Part shown: in pieces, positions 15,380 through 23,571 of the stretch | How positions within the stretch are numbered: position 1 is the stretch's first letter | Layout: each line of letters starts with the position of its first letter | Origin: Verrucomicrobia bacterium UBA1412 | GTDB taxonomy: Bacteria; Verrucomicrobiota; Verrucomicrobiia; Limisphaerales; UBA1412 | Assembly (NCBI GenBank): GCA_002305615.1 | Contig: DBPU01000038.1 | Coordinates: forward strand, 1-24,328 | Direction of reading: 5' to 3' | Length of the DNA stretch: 24,328 bases | The notes under the pieces: model-generated | The model's database searches: none | The model's input: only the letters and a program-made list of their open reading frames with translations | What the model was told of the DNA's origin: nothing | Translations under genes and position numbers: made by a program

Positions 15380-15950
15380 GGCGCCCATGACGAACGAGGA
15401 AACGTTAGATATTTTCAGACAAACCAAGGCGTTGCTGGAGGGCCATTTCATTTTGAGAAGCGGTCTTCACAGCCGGCAGTATTTCCAATGCGCACTGGCG
15501 CTTCAAGAGATGCCGATTGTCGAAAAACTGGCTGCCGCTCTGGTGGAGAAACTTCGCCACCTGGAGGTTCGCACGGTAATCGCACCGGCCATGGGCGGAC
15601 TGGTGATCGGCCAGGAAGTGGCTCGCCAACTGGGCTGCCGCTTTATCTTTGTCGAAAAAGAGGCAGGCCAGCTGGTCTTGAGGCGCGGCTTCAAAATCAC
15701 TCCGGGGGAAAAGATGCTGGTTGTTGAGGATGTCATCACCCGCGGCGGCCGGGTTCAGGAAACGCTGGATATCGTGCACGATAAGGGCGGTGTGGTTCAG
15801 GCGGTGGGAATGCTGGTGGACCGCTCCCAGGGCAACTTCCAGCCGGGAGTGCCTCTCATCAGTTTGCTGAAGATGCAGGTGGAGACGTTTGACCCGAAAG
15901 ATCTGCCTGAAGATTTGAAAACGATCCCGGCGCTCAAACCGGGCAGCTAA
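15378..15950 (+). CDS. pyrE: Orotate phosphoribosyltransferase
   Basis: PyrE joins orotate and PRPP to give OMP in pyrimidine synthesis. The 190-residue protein shows FILRSGLHSRQYFQC near the N-terminus, VIAPAMGGLVIGQEVARQL, FVEKEAGQLVLRRGF and the PRPP-binding loop MLVVEDVITRGGRVQET, which has TRGG where many PyrE have TTGG. This resembles the Thermus-type PyrE subfamily as I recall it. Two starts are possible: ATG 15378 with GGTGG four bases upstream, or ATG 15387 (MTNEETLDIF), which is closer to typical PyrE N-termini. The long open frame upstream (from 15132) is a shadow of the ABC gene. The 65-base gap before it is pyrimidine-rich. Confidence 0.93.
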   Translation: MAPMTNEETLDIFRQTKALLEGHFILRSGLHSRQYFQCALALQEMPIVEKLAAALVEKLRHLEVRTVIAPAMGGLVIGQEVARQLGCRFIFVEKEAGQLVLRRGFKITPGEKMLVVEDVITRGGRVQETLDIVHDKGGVVQAVGMLVDRSQGNFQPGVPLISLLKMQVETFDPKDLPEDLKTIPALKPGS

Positions 15951-15977
15951 AAAAGAGAGCGAGGTTCCGCACTCCAA

Positions 15978-16670
15978 ATGAGTATTGAATCCAATATCCG
16001 GACGATTCAAGAGCAGATCGAGCAGGCCTGCGAGCGCAGTGGGCGCAATCCGGCGGATGTGACGCTCGTGGCCGTCAGTAAATTTCATCCCTGGAAGGCC
16101 GTGTGCGAAGCGGCTGAGGCAGGCGTGCAGTTTTTCGGGGAAAGCCGCATTCAGGAAGCCAAGCTCAAAATCCCGCAATGCCCATCGTCTCTGCACTGGC
16201 ATCTGATCGGGCATCTCCAGTCCAATAAATGTCGGGACGCGGTAGGACTTTTCGAGATGATTCAGAGCGTGGATTCATGGTCGCTGGCCGAGCAGCTCAA
16301 TAAGGCCGCCGAAAAAAAAGGCTCTTCTCTGCCGATTCTCCTGGAGGTAAACGTCGCCGGAGAAGCCTCCAAGTTCGGTTACTCGTCCGAGACGCTCCCG
16401 GGAGATTTGCTGAAATTAAACGATCTGAGCCGCCTGGAAATTCACGGGCTCATGGCCATTCCGCCCTGGACACCCCAACCGGAGAAGGCCCGCGCACACT
16501 TCCAGAAACTGGCAAATCTCAGAAAACAATGTGAGGATATTTTGCAGGCGCCGCTGCCTGTTTTGAGCATGGGAATGAGTTCTGACTTCGAAATTGCCAT
16601 TGAAGAAGGCTCGACGATGATACGCGTGGGAACGGCTATTTTCGGCGAAAGAGAGCGGTTTCCGGCCTAA
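15978..16670 (+). CDS. yggS: YggS/PROSC-family pyridoxal phosphate homeostasis protein
   Basis: This PLP-binding alanine-racemase-like TIM-barrel protein balances B6 vitamers and amino-acid pools; it has no known catalytic turnover. The 230 residues include the PLP lysine K35 in LVAVSKFHP, FFGESRIQEA, WHLIGHLQSNK, QSVDSW, LLEVNVAGEASKFG, IHGLMAIPP, and the phosphate-binding end SMGMSSDFEIAIEEGSTMIRVGTAIFG, all family signatures. It starts 27 bases after pyrE. Its TAA stop forms part of the stem of a terminator, so the pyrE-yggS transcript ends here. Confidence 0.95.
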   Translation: MSIESNIRTIQEQIEQACERSGRNPADVTLVAVSKFHPWKAVCEAAEAGVQFFGESRIQEAKLKIPQCPSSLHWHLIGHLQSNKCRDAVGLFEMIQSVDSWSLAEQLNKAAEKKGSSLPILLEVNVAGEASKFGYSSETLPGDLLKLNDLSRLEIHGLMAIPPWTPQPEKARAHFQKLANLRKQCEDILQAPLPVLSMGMSSDFEIAIEEGSTMIRVGTAIFGERERFPA

Positions 16671-16694
16671 AATCGGGGAAATCCCGATTTTTTT
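16669..16694 (+). terminator. Rho-independent terminator after yggS
   Basis: A perfect 9-base stem, AAAATCGGG (16669-16677) with CCCGATTTT (16683-16691), has a 5-base loop and a run of seven T (16688-16694). It overlaps the last two bases of the yggS stop codon. Confidence 0.9.
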
Positions 16695-16705
16695 GAAGAT
16701 TTCTC

Positions 16706-16733
16706 TTGAAAAAATTCCCATAGTTAGTAAAAG
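16706..16733 (+). promoter_or_regulatory. Possible promoter of the HU gene
   Basis: TTGAAA (16706-16711), 16 bases, TAAAAG (16728-16733) is a plausible sigma-70 pair between the yggS terminator and the HU ATG. A promoter is expected here because the HU gene sits between two terminators. The -10 fit is weak. Confidence 0.35.
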
Positions 16734-16769
16734 AAGTCAACGTTCGCGTTAAAACTAATTGAAACAGAT

Positions 16770-17084
16770 ATGGCTAAAGCAGAAGCAACTAAAAATCAGG
16801 TTCTGACCAAGACTCAGATCATAGCGACCATTGCAGAGAAAACCGAACTGCCGAAGAAAAAAATCGCAGAGGTTCTCGAAATAATCACGTCGCTCACATA
16901 CAAGAACGCCAAGAACGGCTTCACTCTGCCCGGGATTGGAAAGATTGTAGTAAATAATCGGAGCGCCCGCACTTGCCGTAATCCTCAAACAGGTGAACCG
17001 GTCAAGGTGCCAGCCCGCAAAGTCCTCAAATTCAGATTTGCCAAAGCCGCCAAGGATGCGATCCTTCCAGCTAAGAAGAAGTAA
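16770..17084 (+). CDS. HU/IHF-family DNA-binding protein
   Basis: This small basic nucleoid protein has 104 residues. A helical N-terminal half (LTKTQIIATIAEKTELPKKKIAEVLEII) is followed by the beta-arm region with GFTLPGIGKIVVNNRSARTCRNPQTGEPVKVPA, in which the RNP proline would intercalate into DNA. It then ends in KVLKFRFAKAAKDAIL and a Lys-rich tail. The usual 90-residue HU is extended at both ends (about 12 residues MAKAEATKNQ... and AKKK). The arm reads RTCRNP rather than the common RxGRNP. It is monocistronic, between terminators at 16669-16694 and 17111-17140, which fits a highly expressed architectural protein. I cannot say if it is a homodimer or whether other HU genes exist. Confidence 0.93.
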   Translation: MAKAEATKNQVLTKTQIIATIAEKTELPKKKIAEVLEIITSLTYKNAKNGFTLPGIGKIVVNNRSARTCRNPQTGEPVKVPARKVLKFRFAKAAKDAILPAKKK

Positions 17085-17110
17085 ATTGAAATTGTGAACG
17101 TATTTTTCAG

Positions 17111-17140
17111 GCGTCTATCTCTAAAGGATAGACGCTTTTT
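17111..17140 (+). terminator. Rho-independent terminator after HU, overlapping the glnE 3' end
   Basis: A perfect 9-base stem, GCGTCTATC (17111-17119) with GATAGACGC (17127-17135), has a 7-base loop and a T5 tail (17136-17140). The convergent glnE stop codon (17121-17123) lies in the loop and the last glnE codons supply one stem arm. No T-run follows on the minus strand, so it acts mainly for HU. Confidence 0.88.
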
Positions 17141-20138
17141 CATTATCTTCGGGGCTCCCGGCCAGGCGAAGATAGATCTCCCGGATCGAATTGCGCCACT
17201 TGGAGAGCGCACTCATGAAGGATTCGATCCCGTCAAAGCCGCAGCGGATGGCGACACGAAGTAGAGGCGCATCCGTATCGGGCAGGACCGATTCGCCTTC
17301 ATAGCTCCAGCGGCGGAGCACCTTTTCCAGAGTCATCAGTTTATCGAAATTTTCGATGAGGATAGCTGAATCCTCTTCGGAGAGGAGGTCCTGACTGGCC
17401 GCCAGCCGCAGCGCTTTGCGGGTATTGGGCTGGAACCATCCGAACTCCATATTGAGCATCTGCACCAGGAACTCCACATCCATGAGGCCTCCGGCGCCGG
17501 TCTTGAAAGCCAGGTGGTCCTTGCCATAGGGGGTGCGTTCCTTCTCGACCTTCATGCGCATACTCAGAATCTTCTCCTTCCAATCCTCGGAGTAGGCTTC
17601 CAGATTCCGGCGGGGGATGGAAAAATTGGTCATGTCGCGGGCCATATCCATGAATTGAAAACCGGTCTCGGTATCTCCGCAGATCGCCCGCGCACGCGTC
17701 AGGCTCTGGATTTCCCAGAGCTGCGCCCGGTAGCGGTAGTAGCGCTCATAGCGGACGAGAGTGCTCACCAGGGCGCCTTTTTCGCCATCGGGACGCAGAC
17801 GCGAATCGGTCTTGTAAACACTGCCCAGAGGCGTTTTAGCTGAGAGGAGGTCTATCAGCATGAAGGCCATCTTCTGCACTTTGCTCTCCCCTTTCCAATG
17901 CGGAGTGCAGACAAAGAGAATATCCAGGTCGCTGCCATAGGTCAGCTCGCGGCCTCCGAATTTGCCCATGCCGATAATGGCAAAGGGAGGCTTCTTGAGG
18001 CGGAACTTCTTCATCACCACCCGCAAGGCATATTGCACGCAGGCCTCGCCCAGGCAATTGATCTCGGCCTGGTTCCGGGAGAAATCGCTCATTCCGAAGA
18101 GATCGCGCATCGCGATGCGCATCAGCTCCACACGGTGATAGCGGCGAATCCATCCATGCTGGTCTTCGTCTTCGAGCCCATACGTAAGATCCCGGAGCAT
18201 CTCGCGCGACTCCTTAAAGCGCCGGAGCTGCTCACCTTCCATGATTTCATCGACCAGGTCCGGAGTTTTGATGGCGACTTCGGCGAGGTACTCGGACCGG
18301 TCGAAAAGTAGAAGCAGGAGGTCAAAGGTAAAAGGTGAGGAAAACCAGGTTTCAAAGAGGCCCTGGCGTCCGCCGTAGTTCTGGATAAAACTATCCAGGC
18401 GCGCCAGAACACGGTCGGGATCCGAGAGAGTCCTCAGGTTGGCTTTGAAGCACTGCTGCTCGCCCGAAAACCGTAGCCGATGCTCCGAGGGGCAGAGACG
18501 GAAAAGGCGCGGAAGGAGTTTCCAGCCCAGTTCCACAGTCCTTACGGAGACATGCACGTAGCCCGGGCCGCAGACGAAAATTTTAACGAGTTTGTAGGCG
18601 GTATCGGGAGTTTTAAATCCGATGCGTGAAAGGAAATTAATCCACTCCTCTTCTTTATCTTCGAAATCCGAAGGCAGAGCGAGCTCCTCATCGGGCGAAT
18701 CGCTTTTCCTGTGGATGACCTCTTCAAAAACCCGCCTTACCTCTTTCTGATAGCGCCCGCACTGTGCGTCGAATTCCTCCGGAGTCTCGCAGTCCATCAA
18801 CCGAGCCAGCCGAAGCCGCCTTGCCGGGCTCAGCGGGATCGTATGGGTCTGCTGGTTCTCCTCCATCTGGAGCCGATGCTCCACATCACGATAGAAGCAG
18901 TAGGCCTGCTTCAAAATCAGAGAGTCTTCCGAATCCAGGCGATCATAAGTGGCCAGCTTGTCGAGCATCCGCAGCGTCTGGCCTCCTTGCAGGTAAGGCA
19001 TTTTGCCCGCATCAAGCACCTGAATCGTCTGAACCACGAACTCGATTTCCCGGATTCCGCCCCAGCCCAGTTTCACATTGCGGTGGAGTTCTCCGGAGCG
19101 AATCACCTCTTTTTCTATCCGCTCTTTGATCGCGGCCACTTCCTCGGGCACCTGCTCGCTGACATAGCGGGGATAGCAGAAGGGGTGAATCATCTCGATG
19201 AATTCCGCCCCCAGGTCCGATGAACCGGCGACATATCGCGCCTTAATGAGCATCATCCGCTCCCAGGTGCGGCCCCACTGCGAATAGTAATTCTCGTAGC
19301 TTTGGAGCGAGCGGACCAATGAGCCGCCCTGACCCTCGGGACGCAAACGCAGGTCGACCCGATAGAGAACCCCCTCGCTCGTATTCCGGCTCACCTGATC
19401 CACGATGGCCTCGGCCAGCCGGGTGAAAAACTGATGATTATTGAGAGGCCCTTCGGGCACGTCTCCGGGCTGGGGAGTTTCTTTAAAAACATAGCCATCA
19501 CCGGAGTAAACGAAAATGAGATCGACATCCGAACTGTAATTGAGCTCCTGGCCACCCAATTTACCCAGACCAATCACGCAGAAACCGGCATCGACCCAGC
19601 AGCCCTTTTCATCCTTGCAGTAAGGGGCGCCGAACTTCTCAGTCAAATAAAGCCAGGCCAGACGGAAGGCCGCCTGGAGGCAGACATCGGCCAGATTGGA
19701 TAACTCCAGAAGAATCAGGTTCGTGGTCCCGAGCCTGTTGAGATCACGGGCCGCGATTCTGAAGAGATGCCGGGTTTTAAATTGGTGCAATATCCTGCCC
19801 GTGGCTTCAAAATCACGATTGGCTACTTCGTCCAACAATTGATCGCCCAGCTCCTGGCGCAATTCGGTGAGAGTTATTGGGTCGGAGAGCTGTTCTTCAT
19901 CGAACAGATTTTTATGCAGTTCCCCATCCGATTTGAGCCAATCGGGATGATTCTCCAGTACTGCCGTGAGATATGTCGAGTTGTACACCACCCGCCAAAG
20001 CAGCTCAATCTGCCTTTGCGTCATCCCTTCGAGGGTATGGGCGACGACCGGATCGGATTCCTCCATTCTGCGGTAGAAGAGCTCCATTCTCTCAGGAGTA
20101 TCGGCCGCGGTCAGCAATTCTTTGAAATGGGGATTCAC
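17121..20138 (-). CDS. glnE: Bifunctional glutamine synthetase adenylyltransferase/adenylyl-removing enzyme
   Basis: GlnE adds and removes AMP on glutamine synthetase in response to PII and glutamine. From the GTG at 20138 it has 1005 residues (E. coli 946). It carries the two duplicated nucleotidyltransferase domains: the N-terminal one with GLGKLGGQELNYSSDVDLIF (acidic pair D204/D206) for de-adenylylation, and the C-terminal one with GMGKFGGRELTYGSDLDILF (D737/D739) for adenylylation. Each is followed by RLRPEG or RLRPDG and a helical domain. The GTG lies 10 bases after the holA stop and shortly after AAGGAG; longer starts would run inside holA. Nitrogen-control partners (glnA, glnB) are not here. 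Confidence 0.95.
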   Translation of the reverse strand: MNPHFKELLTAADTPERMELFYRRMEESDPVVAHTLEGMTQRQIELLWRVVYNSTYLTAVLENHPDWLKSDGELHKNLFDEEQLSDPITLTELRQELGDQLLDEVANRDFEATGRILHQFKTRHLFRIAARDLNRLGTTNLILLELSNLADVCLQAAFRLAWLYLTEKFGAPYCKDEKGCWVDAGFCVIGLGKLGGQELNYSSDVDLIFVYSGDGYVFKETPQPGDVPEGPLNNHQFFTRLAEAIVDQVSRNTSEGVLYRVDLRLRPEGQGGSLVRSLQSYENYYSQWGRTWERMMLIKARYVAGSSDLGAEFIEMIHPFCYPRYVSEQVPEEVAAIKERIEKEVIRSGELHRNVKLGWGGIREIEFVVQTIQVLDAGKMPYLQGGQTLRMLDKLATYDRLDSEDSLILKQAYCFYRDVEHRLQMEENQQTHTIPLSPARRLRLARLMDCETPEEFDAQCGRYQKEVRRVFEEVIHRKSDSPDEELALPSDFEDKEEEWINFLSRIGFKTPDTAYKLVKIFVCGPGYVHVSVRTVELGWKLLPRLFRLCPSEHRLRFSGEQQCFKANLRTLSDPDRVLARLDSFIQNYGGRQGLFETWFSSPFTFDLLLLLFDRSEYLAEVAIKTPDLVDEIMEGEQLRRFKESREMLRDLTYGLEDEDQHGWIRRYHRVELMRIAMRDLFGMSDFSRNQAEINCLGEACVQYALRVVMKKFRLKKPPFAIIGMGKFGGRELTYGSDLDILFVCTPHWKGESKVQKMAFMLIDLLSAKTPLGSVYKTDSRLRPDGEKGALVSTLVRYERYYRYRAQLWEIQSLTRARAICGDTETGFQFMDMARDMTNFSIPRRNLEAYSEDWKEKILSMRMKVEKERTPYGKDHLAFKTGAGGLMDVEFLVQMLNMEFGWFQPNTRKALRLAASQDLLSEEDSAILIENFDKLMTLEKVLRRWSYEGESVLPDTDAPLLRVAIRCGFDGIESFMSALSKWRNSIREIYLRLAGSPEDNEKASIL

Positions 20139-20148
20139 AGTCTCCTTT

Positions 20149-21267
20149 TCACTGATTTTTGGTGATAATCCCCACCAGCGCCTGCTGGAGAGCCAGGGTC
20201 GGATCTCCTCCGCTGAAAACCAGAGCGCGATTGCATTCGAAGAGCTTTTCCATCGCACGGACCAGTTCCCCGAGCGAGTAGTTCATCGCATGTTCATAGG
20301 CTTTGGAAACCATGAAGGGATTCATCAAAGTGGGATTGAACTTTTTGTCTTCGGGCAGGAAACCCGGTGGCAAATCAATCTGCACGTCGCGGCCCCGGCT
20401 CCGGGCGTAGCCTTGATCTGCAAGCCCACGCAAGATCAACATCAGCCGAACCTTGGAGATAATGCCGTAAAGAATCCCCAGCTCGCTGGCCGAGGAATTC
20501 GTCTTCACCTCCGCCAGGTCGTTATCCAGATGGTGTATGGTCCGGGCGAGGTTTCTCTCTCCGATGGCGTCGGCCAGAGCAAAGCTTTTGGATTGTTTAT
20601 TCTGAGGAACGACCGCCAGGACATCTTCTTCGGTGATAGATGCACCGTCCCCGATATAGAGGCAGAGTTTTTCAAGCTCGGTATCCATTTGCCTCAGGTT
20701 CGGTCCCACGAAAAGGACCAGGGTATTGAGGGCCCGTGGGTCGATTTTTTTGCCTCTCTCTTTGACTTCCCTGAGGATCCACTGCTCCACCTGGCGCTCC
20801 CAGCCGCGGTCTTTGATCGAAATGGCCTTGAACTCCTGAAGAGCGGCAATTTTGCTCAGCGCCTTGAAAAAGACGCGCCGCGTATCGACCTTGCCGGCAC
20901 TGATGAGCAGCCGCACCCCGGTCCATTGGAAACTCTTGAGCATCTCGGCCACTTCGGCCAGTCGTTGGGTCACATCCGCACCGCCGGAAACCCGATCTTC
21001 CCCGAGGAAAGAACAATTCTTGAGCCAGACCAGTTTAGCGCCGCCGAAAAAGGGAAGAGTCCTCAGGGCACCTTCCATCCGATCCAGCGCTTTCAGGGCC
21101 TCCTGGGAATTGGATGCGCCCGCTTCAATCACTTCCGCATCGGTTTCTCCGAAACGGGCTCTCCAGAGGTCGAAGAGCTCCTGACTCAGTTCTTTTACGG
21201 AGTACTCATCTTCACCATAGATAAAAATCAGGGGTGACTCTGCCAATTGATCAGTCTTTGTCATCAT
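20149..21267 (-). CDS. holA: DNA polymerase III delta subunit
   Basis: HolA is the clamp-loader wrench that opens the beta clamp. The 372 residues begin with LIFIYGEDEYSVKELSQ, the degenerate Walker-like N-terminus of delta, continue with LRTLPFFGGAKLVWLKNC, and later show PNLRQMDTELEKLCLYIGD and QSKSFALADAIGERN, common to the HolA family. The C-terminal collar domain (about 255-370) ends with ALVFSGGDPTLALQQALVGII. The protein is somewhat longer than E. coli delta (343). Its ATG overlaps the end of the upstream nuclease gene by 17 bases, and glnE begins 10 bases after its stop, so the three genes form one unit. Sequence conservation in this family is low, but the ends are typical. Confidence 0.9.
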   Translation of the reverse strand: MMTKTDQLAESPLIFIYGEDEYSVKELSQELFDLWRARFGETDAEVIEAGASNSQEALKALDRMEGALRTLPFFGGAKLVWLKNCSFLGEDRVSGGADVTQRLAEVAEMLKSFQWTGVRLLISAGKVDTRRVFFKALSKIAALQEFKAISIKDRGWERQVEQWILREVKERGKKIDPRALNTLVLFVGPNLRQMDTELEKLCLYIGDGASITEEDVLAVVPQNKQSKSFALADAIGERNLARTIHHLDNDLAEVKTNSSASELGILYGIISKVRLMLILRGLADQGYARSRGRDVQIDLPPGFLPEDKKFNPTLMNPFMVSKAYEHAMNYSLGELVRAMEKLFECNRALVFSGGDPTLALQQALVGIITKNQ

Positions 21268-21721
21268 CGCGTCGATGCTTCAATTCCTCATAGAGAGGAC
21301 GAACATCCTCTAAAACCTCCAGCAGTTCTGGCAAGATATAAATCGGCTTCTGGTGCATAATCGACAGGACGAGGCAATCGCTCGGGCGCGCATCCAGTTC
21401 GACTATTTTCTTGCCCAGTTCGTTTTCCTGTAAAAGATTCAGCCGTGCATGATAGGTTTCTTCGCGCATATCGACAATGACGCAGTGGGTCATCTCAATG
21501 CCGAAACCCACGAAAAGGGATGCAATGAGGTCATGGGTCAGAGGACGCTCGTTCTTCTTGCCCATCAGGCTCATGCCCATCGCAATTCCCATCCCCATAT
21601 CCACTTGTATCACAAAAAGCTTCGTGCCGGCCTGAAGGAAAACCGCCATCCCCTTATTCACCGGGATGATGTCCTCCACCTTCACCGTAACCCAATCCTT
21701 ATTTCCCTTCATCGCCTCCAT
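21251..21721 (-). CDS. Bifunctional nuclease family (DUF151/BFN) protein
   Basis: This 156-residue protein belongs to the DUF151 family, named after a plant nuclease; the function in bacteria is uncertain. Typical stretches are VTVKVEDIIPVNKGMAVFLQ, IQVDMGMGIAMGMSLMG, RPLTHDLIASLFVGFG, VIVDMREETYHARLNL and the signature ELDARPSDCLVLSI, then PIYILPELLE. I chose the ATG at 21721 because GGAGGT lies four bases upstream and the family begins near there; the frame stays open to 21865 but the extra residues are Arg/Phe-rich and atypical. A second ATG three codons in is also possible. The 3' end overlaps holA by 17 bases. Confidence 0.9.
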   Translation of the reverse strand: MEAMKGNKDWVTVKVEDIIPVNKGMAVFLQAGTKLFVIQVDMGMGIAMGMSLMGKKNERPLTHDLIASLFVGFGIEMTHCVIVDMREETYHARLNLLQENELGKKIVELDARPSDCLVLSIMHQKPIYILPELLEVLEDVRPLYEELKHRRDDDKD

Positions 21722-21725
21722 TCTA

Positions 21726-21731
21726 ACCTCC
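21726..21731 (-). promoter_or_regulatory. Shine-Dalgarno site fixing the start of the BFN gene
   Basis: On the minus strand GGAGGT lies four bases before the ATG at 21721 and seven codons inside the longer open frame's coding region. It supports 21721 (or the ATG at 21712) rather than 21865 as the start. Confidence 0.7.
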
Positions 21732-21836
21732 CTGCCTCCAATAAACAAGCGGAGGCTTGGGTAAAAGACCTTTTTCCGCTTTTCCCCGCCTCCGAAAAAC
21801 CGGGGAAGATGCTCCCGGAAAGTCACAAAGCCCCGG

Positions 21837-21858
21837 GTACAAAGCGCGATGTTTGTAC
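21837..21858. repeat. Perfect palindrome GTACAAA-N8-TTTGTAC, candidate operator
   Basis: Seven-base arms at 21837-21843 and 21852-21858 are separated by GCGCGATG. It lies 115 bases from the BFN start and 112 bases from the aminotransferase start, near the middle of the divergent gap. Its size and symmetry fit a dimeric helix-turn-helix regulator site, but there is no known consensus I can match. Confidence 0.4.
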
Positions 21859-21970
21859 TGGTCATCTGAATTGCAGGATGTTAGCATGTATCGCCTGGAC
21901 GGTGTCGGCCATGGTCGGAGCACGGGCGCGGACCTCTCCTGTCATGCCTACCCCCGGGGCGTAATAGAAT

Positions 21971-22843
21971 ATGAAAATTTACATTAACGGAAATTTTTTT
22001 AGCGAAGCTGATGCTAAAATCTCAGTTTTTGATCATGGTTTACTTTATGGCGACGGTATTTTCGAAGGAATCCGCATGTACAACGGCCGCGTTTTCAAGC
22101 TGGTCGAACATGTAGAGAGGCTCTACTACTCCGCCAAAGCGATTGCTCTGAATATCCCCATGACACAAGAAGAGATGATCCGTGCCGTCGTGGAGACTTG
22201 TAAGGCCAATAATTTGGGAGATGGATATATCCGCCTGGTAGTCACCCGCGGAGAAGGAACGCTGGGGCTTGCACCTGACCGCTGTAAGAAACCGCAGGTC
22301 ATCATCATTGCCAGCACGATTCAGCTCTACCCCGAAGAACTCTACACGAAGGGAATGAGCATCATTACGGTTCCGACGACCCGCAATCACCATAATGCGA
22401 TCAATCCGGCGATTAAATCCTTAAACTATCTCAATAACATTCTGGCGAAAATCGAGGCCAGCAATGCAGGCGTACAGGAAGCCATCATGCTCAACAGCCA
22501 GGGTTATGTAGCTGAGTGTACGGGAGATAACATCTTCCTCGTCAAGCGCAATCAGCTCTTCACCCCTCCGCTCTCAGCCGGTGCCCTCTACGGGATCACC
22601 CGCGGGACGGTGCTGGACTTGGCCAGAGAGGCGGGAATGGAAATTAGCGAGCCGGATGTGACCCGCTATGACGTCTACAACGCCGACGAATGTTTCCTCA
22701 CCGGTAGCGCCGCTGAGCTCATTCCGGTCACAAAAGTAGATGGACGCCAGATCGGAGAAGGGACACCGGGCCCCGTTTTCAAAAAGCTTTTGGGCCTCTT
22801 CCACGATTTGACGAAACGCTCAGGAACAGCTATATTTGAGTAA
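21971..22843 (+). CDS. ilvE: Class IV (branched-chain type) aminotransferase
   Basis: This PLP enzyme probably interconverts branched-chain amino acids and 2-oxo acids with glutamate. The 290 residues have DHGLLYGDGIFEGIRMYNGR (21-40), the PLP lysine K149 in NPAIKSLNYLNNI, the family signature from E178 onward (ECTGDNIFLVKRN), LSAGALYGITRGTVLDLA and CFLTGSAAELIPV. The length matches the short IlvE type common in archaea and many bacteria rather than the E. coli 309-residue form. D-amino-acid transaminase and aminodeoxychorismate lyase share the fold; FEGIRMY and the C-terminal TGSAAELIPV favour IlvE. There is no ribosome site before the ATG. mcsA follows 32 bases later. Confidence 0.9.
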   Translation: MKIYINGNFFSEADAKISVFDHGLLYGDGIFEGIRMYNGRVFKLVEHVERLYYSAKAIALNIPMTQEEMIRAVVETCKANNLGDGYIRLVVTRGEGTLGLAPDRCKKPQVIIIASTIQLYPEELYTKGMSIITVPTTRNHHNAINPAIKSLNYLNNILAKIEASNAGVQEAIMLNSQGYVAECTGDNIFLVKRNQLFTPPLSAGALYGITRGTVLDLAREAGMEISEPDVTRYDVYNADECFLTGSAAELIPVTKVDGRQIGEGTPGPVFKKLLGLFHDLTKRSGTAIFE

Positions 22844-22875
22844 GGAGATAACTCTCCGGAAAGGATGAAATATCT

Positions 22876-23571
22876 ATGATTTGCCAGATGTGTAACAAAG
22901 CCGAAGCGACAGTCCACTTGACTCAAGTGGTGGGCGGAAAATCCAAGAAACTGGACCTCTGTTCGGACTGTGCCGAGCAGTGCGGCGTAGACGACCCGGC
23001 TGGCTTTTCAATGATTGAAATTCTGAAAAAGTTCTCCGGCGTTTTCGGACCCGAAGAACCGGCTACACAGGTTGCCGTGAGGCAACCGAGCCTTCGCTGC
23101 CCGGTTTGCGGATATACCGAGCTGGATATGTCCAAGACCGGGCGGGTTGGCTGCCCTTCCTGCTACATCACTTTTGAGAAAGGGCTTGAAAAAGCGCTCA
23201 AAGCGATGCACCGGGGTACGAGGCATGTAGGCAAGCACCCTCAGCATATGCCCCTGGATGGGCCTCCAATGCCCGAAGCTGAGAAGCCGGCCGATACCGA
23301 GAAACCGCCTGTTCGCAAGCGGGCACGACCTGCCTCGAAGAAGAAAACGACCTCGGCCAAAGAAGCTGAAGTTGCCAAGACTGAACAGACTCAAAAGACC
23401 GTTCAGGAAGAACTCAAGCTCCTGCAGGGCCTCTTGAAATCCAAAGAGGGAGTACTCGAAGAGGCCATCGAGGTGGAAAACTATGAGTATGCGGCCAGGA
23501 TACGTGATGAGATTAAAGAGCTGAAAGTACAATTGGAGAAGCTTTCGCAATCCGAAGAAAAAGAAAAATGA
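22876..23571 (+). CDS. mcsA: Protein-arginine kinase activator McsA
   Basis: McsA activates the McsB arginine kinase. The 231 residues contain four CxxC pairs for two zinc sites (C3/C6, C29/C32, C75/C78, C93/C96), each in the McsA-like spacing (MICQMCNK, DLCSDCAE, RCPVCGY, VGCPSC). After a linker rich in Pro, Lys and Ala (about 125-175, with VRKRARPASKKKTT) comes a C-terminal UVR motif (about 188-218, EVENYEYAARIRDEIKELK). The linker makes it longer than Bacillus McsA (185). Its stop overlaps the mcsB start as ATGA. AAGGA lies 12 bases before the ATG. CtsR and ClpC, partners in the Firmicutes operon, are not here. Confidence 0.93.
   Translation: MICQMCNKAEATVHLTQVVGGKSKKLDLCSDCAEQCGVDDPAGFSMIEILKKFSGVFGPEEPATQVAVRQPSLRCPVCGYTELDMSKTGRVGCPSCYITFEKGLEKALKAMHRGTRHVGKHPQHMPLDGPPMPEAEKPADTEKPPVRKRARPASKKKTTSAKEAEVAKTEQTQKTVQEELKLLQGLLKSKEGVLEEAIEVENYEYAARIRDEIKELKVQLEKLSQSEEKEK

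Larger units (their letters stand above)
21722..21970. other. Divergent control region between the BFN gene and the aminotransferase
   Basis: This 249-base gap must hold the promoters of both the minus-strand BFN-holA-glnE unit and the plus-strand aminotransferase-mcsAB unit. I see a 7-8-7 palindrome (21837-21858) and a TAGAAT directly before the aminotransferase ATG, but no convincing paired -35/-10 on either strand. Small GC-rich repeats (CAAGC/GCTTG at about 21746-21759) are also present. No further gene is supported. Confidence 0.5.

Noticed and set aside
20139..20258. Longer N-terminus of GlnE from position 20258
   Set aside because: The added 40 residues lie in the holA coding region and look like a shadow; a GTG just after the holA stop is preceded by AAGGAG.
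20122..21237. 371-residue plus-strand open frame
   Set aside because: It is antisense to holA almost end to end, and holA shows genuine delta-subunit features and tight operon spacing.
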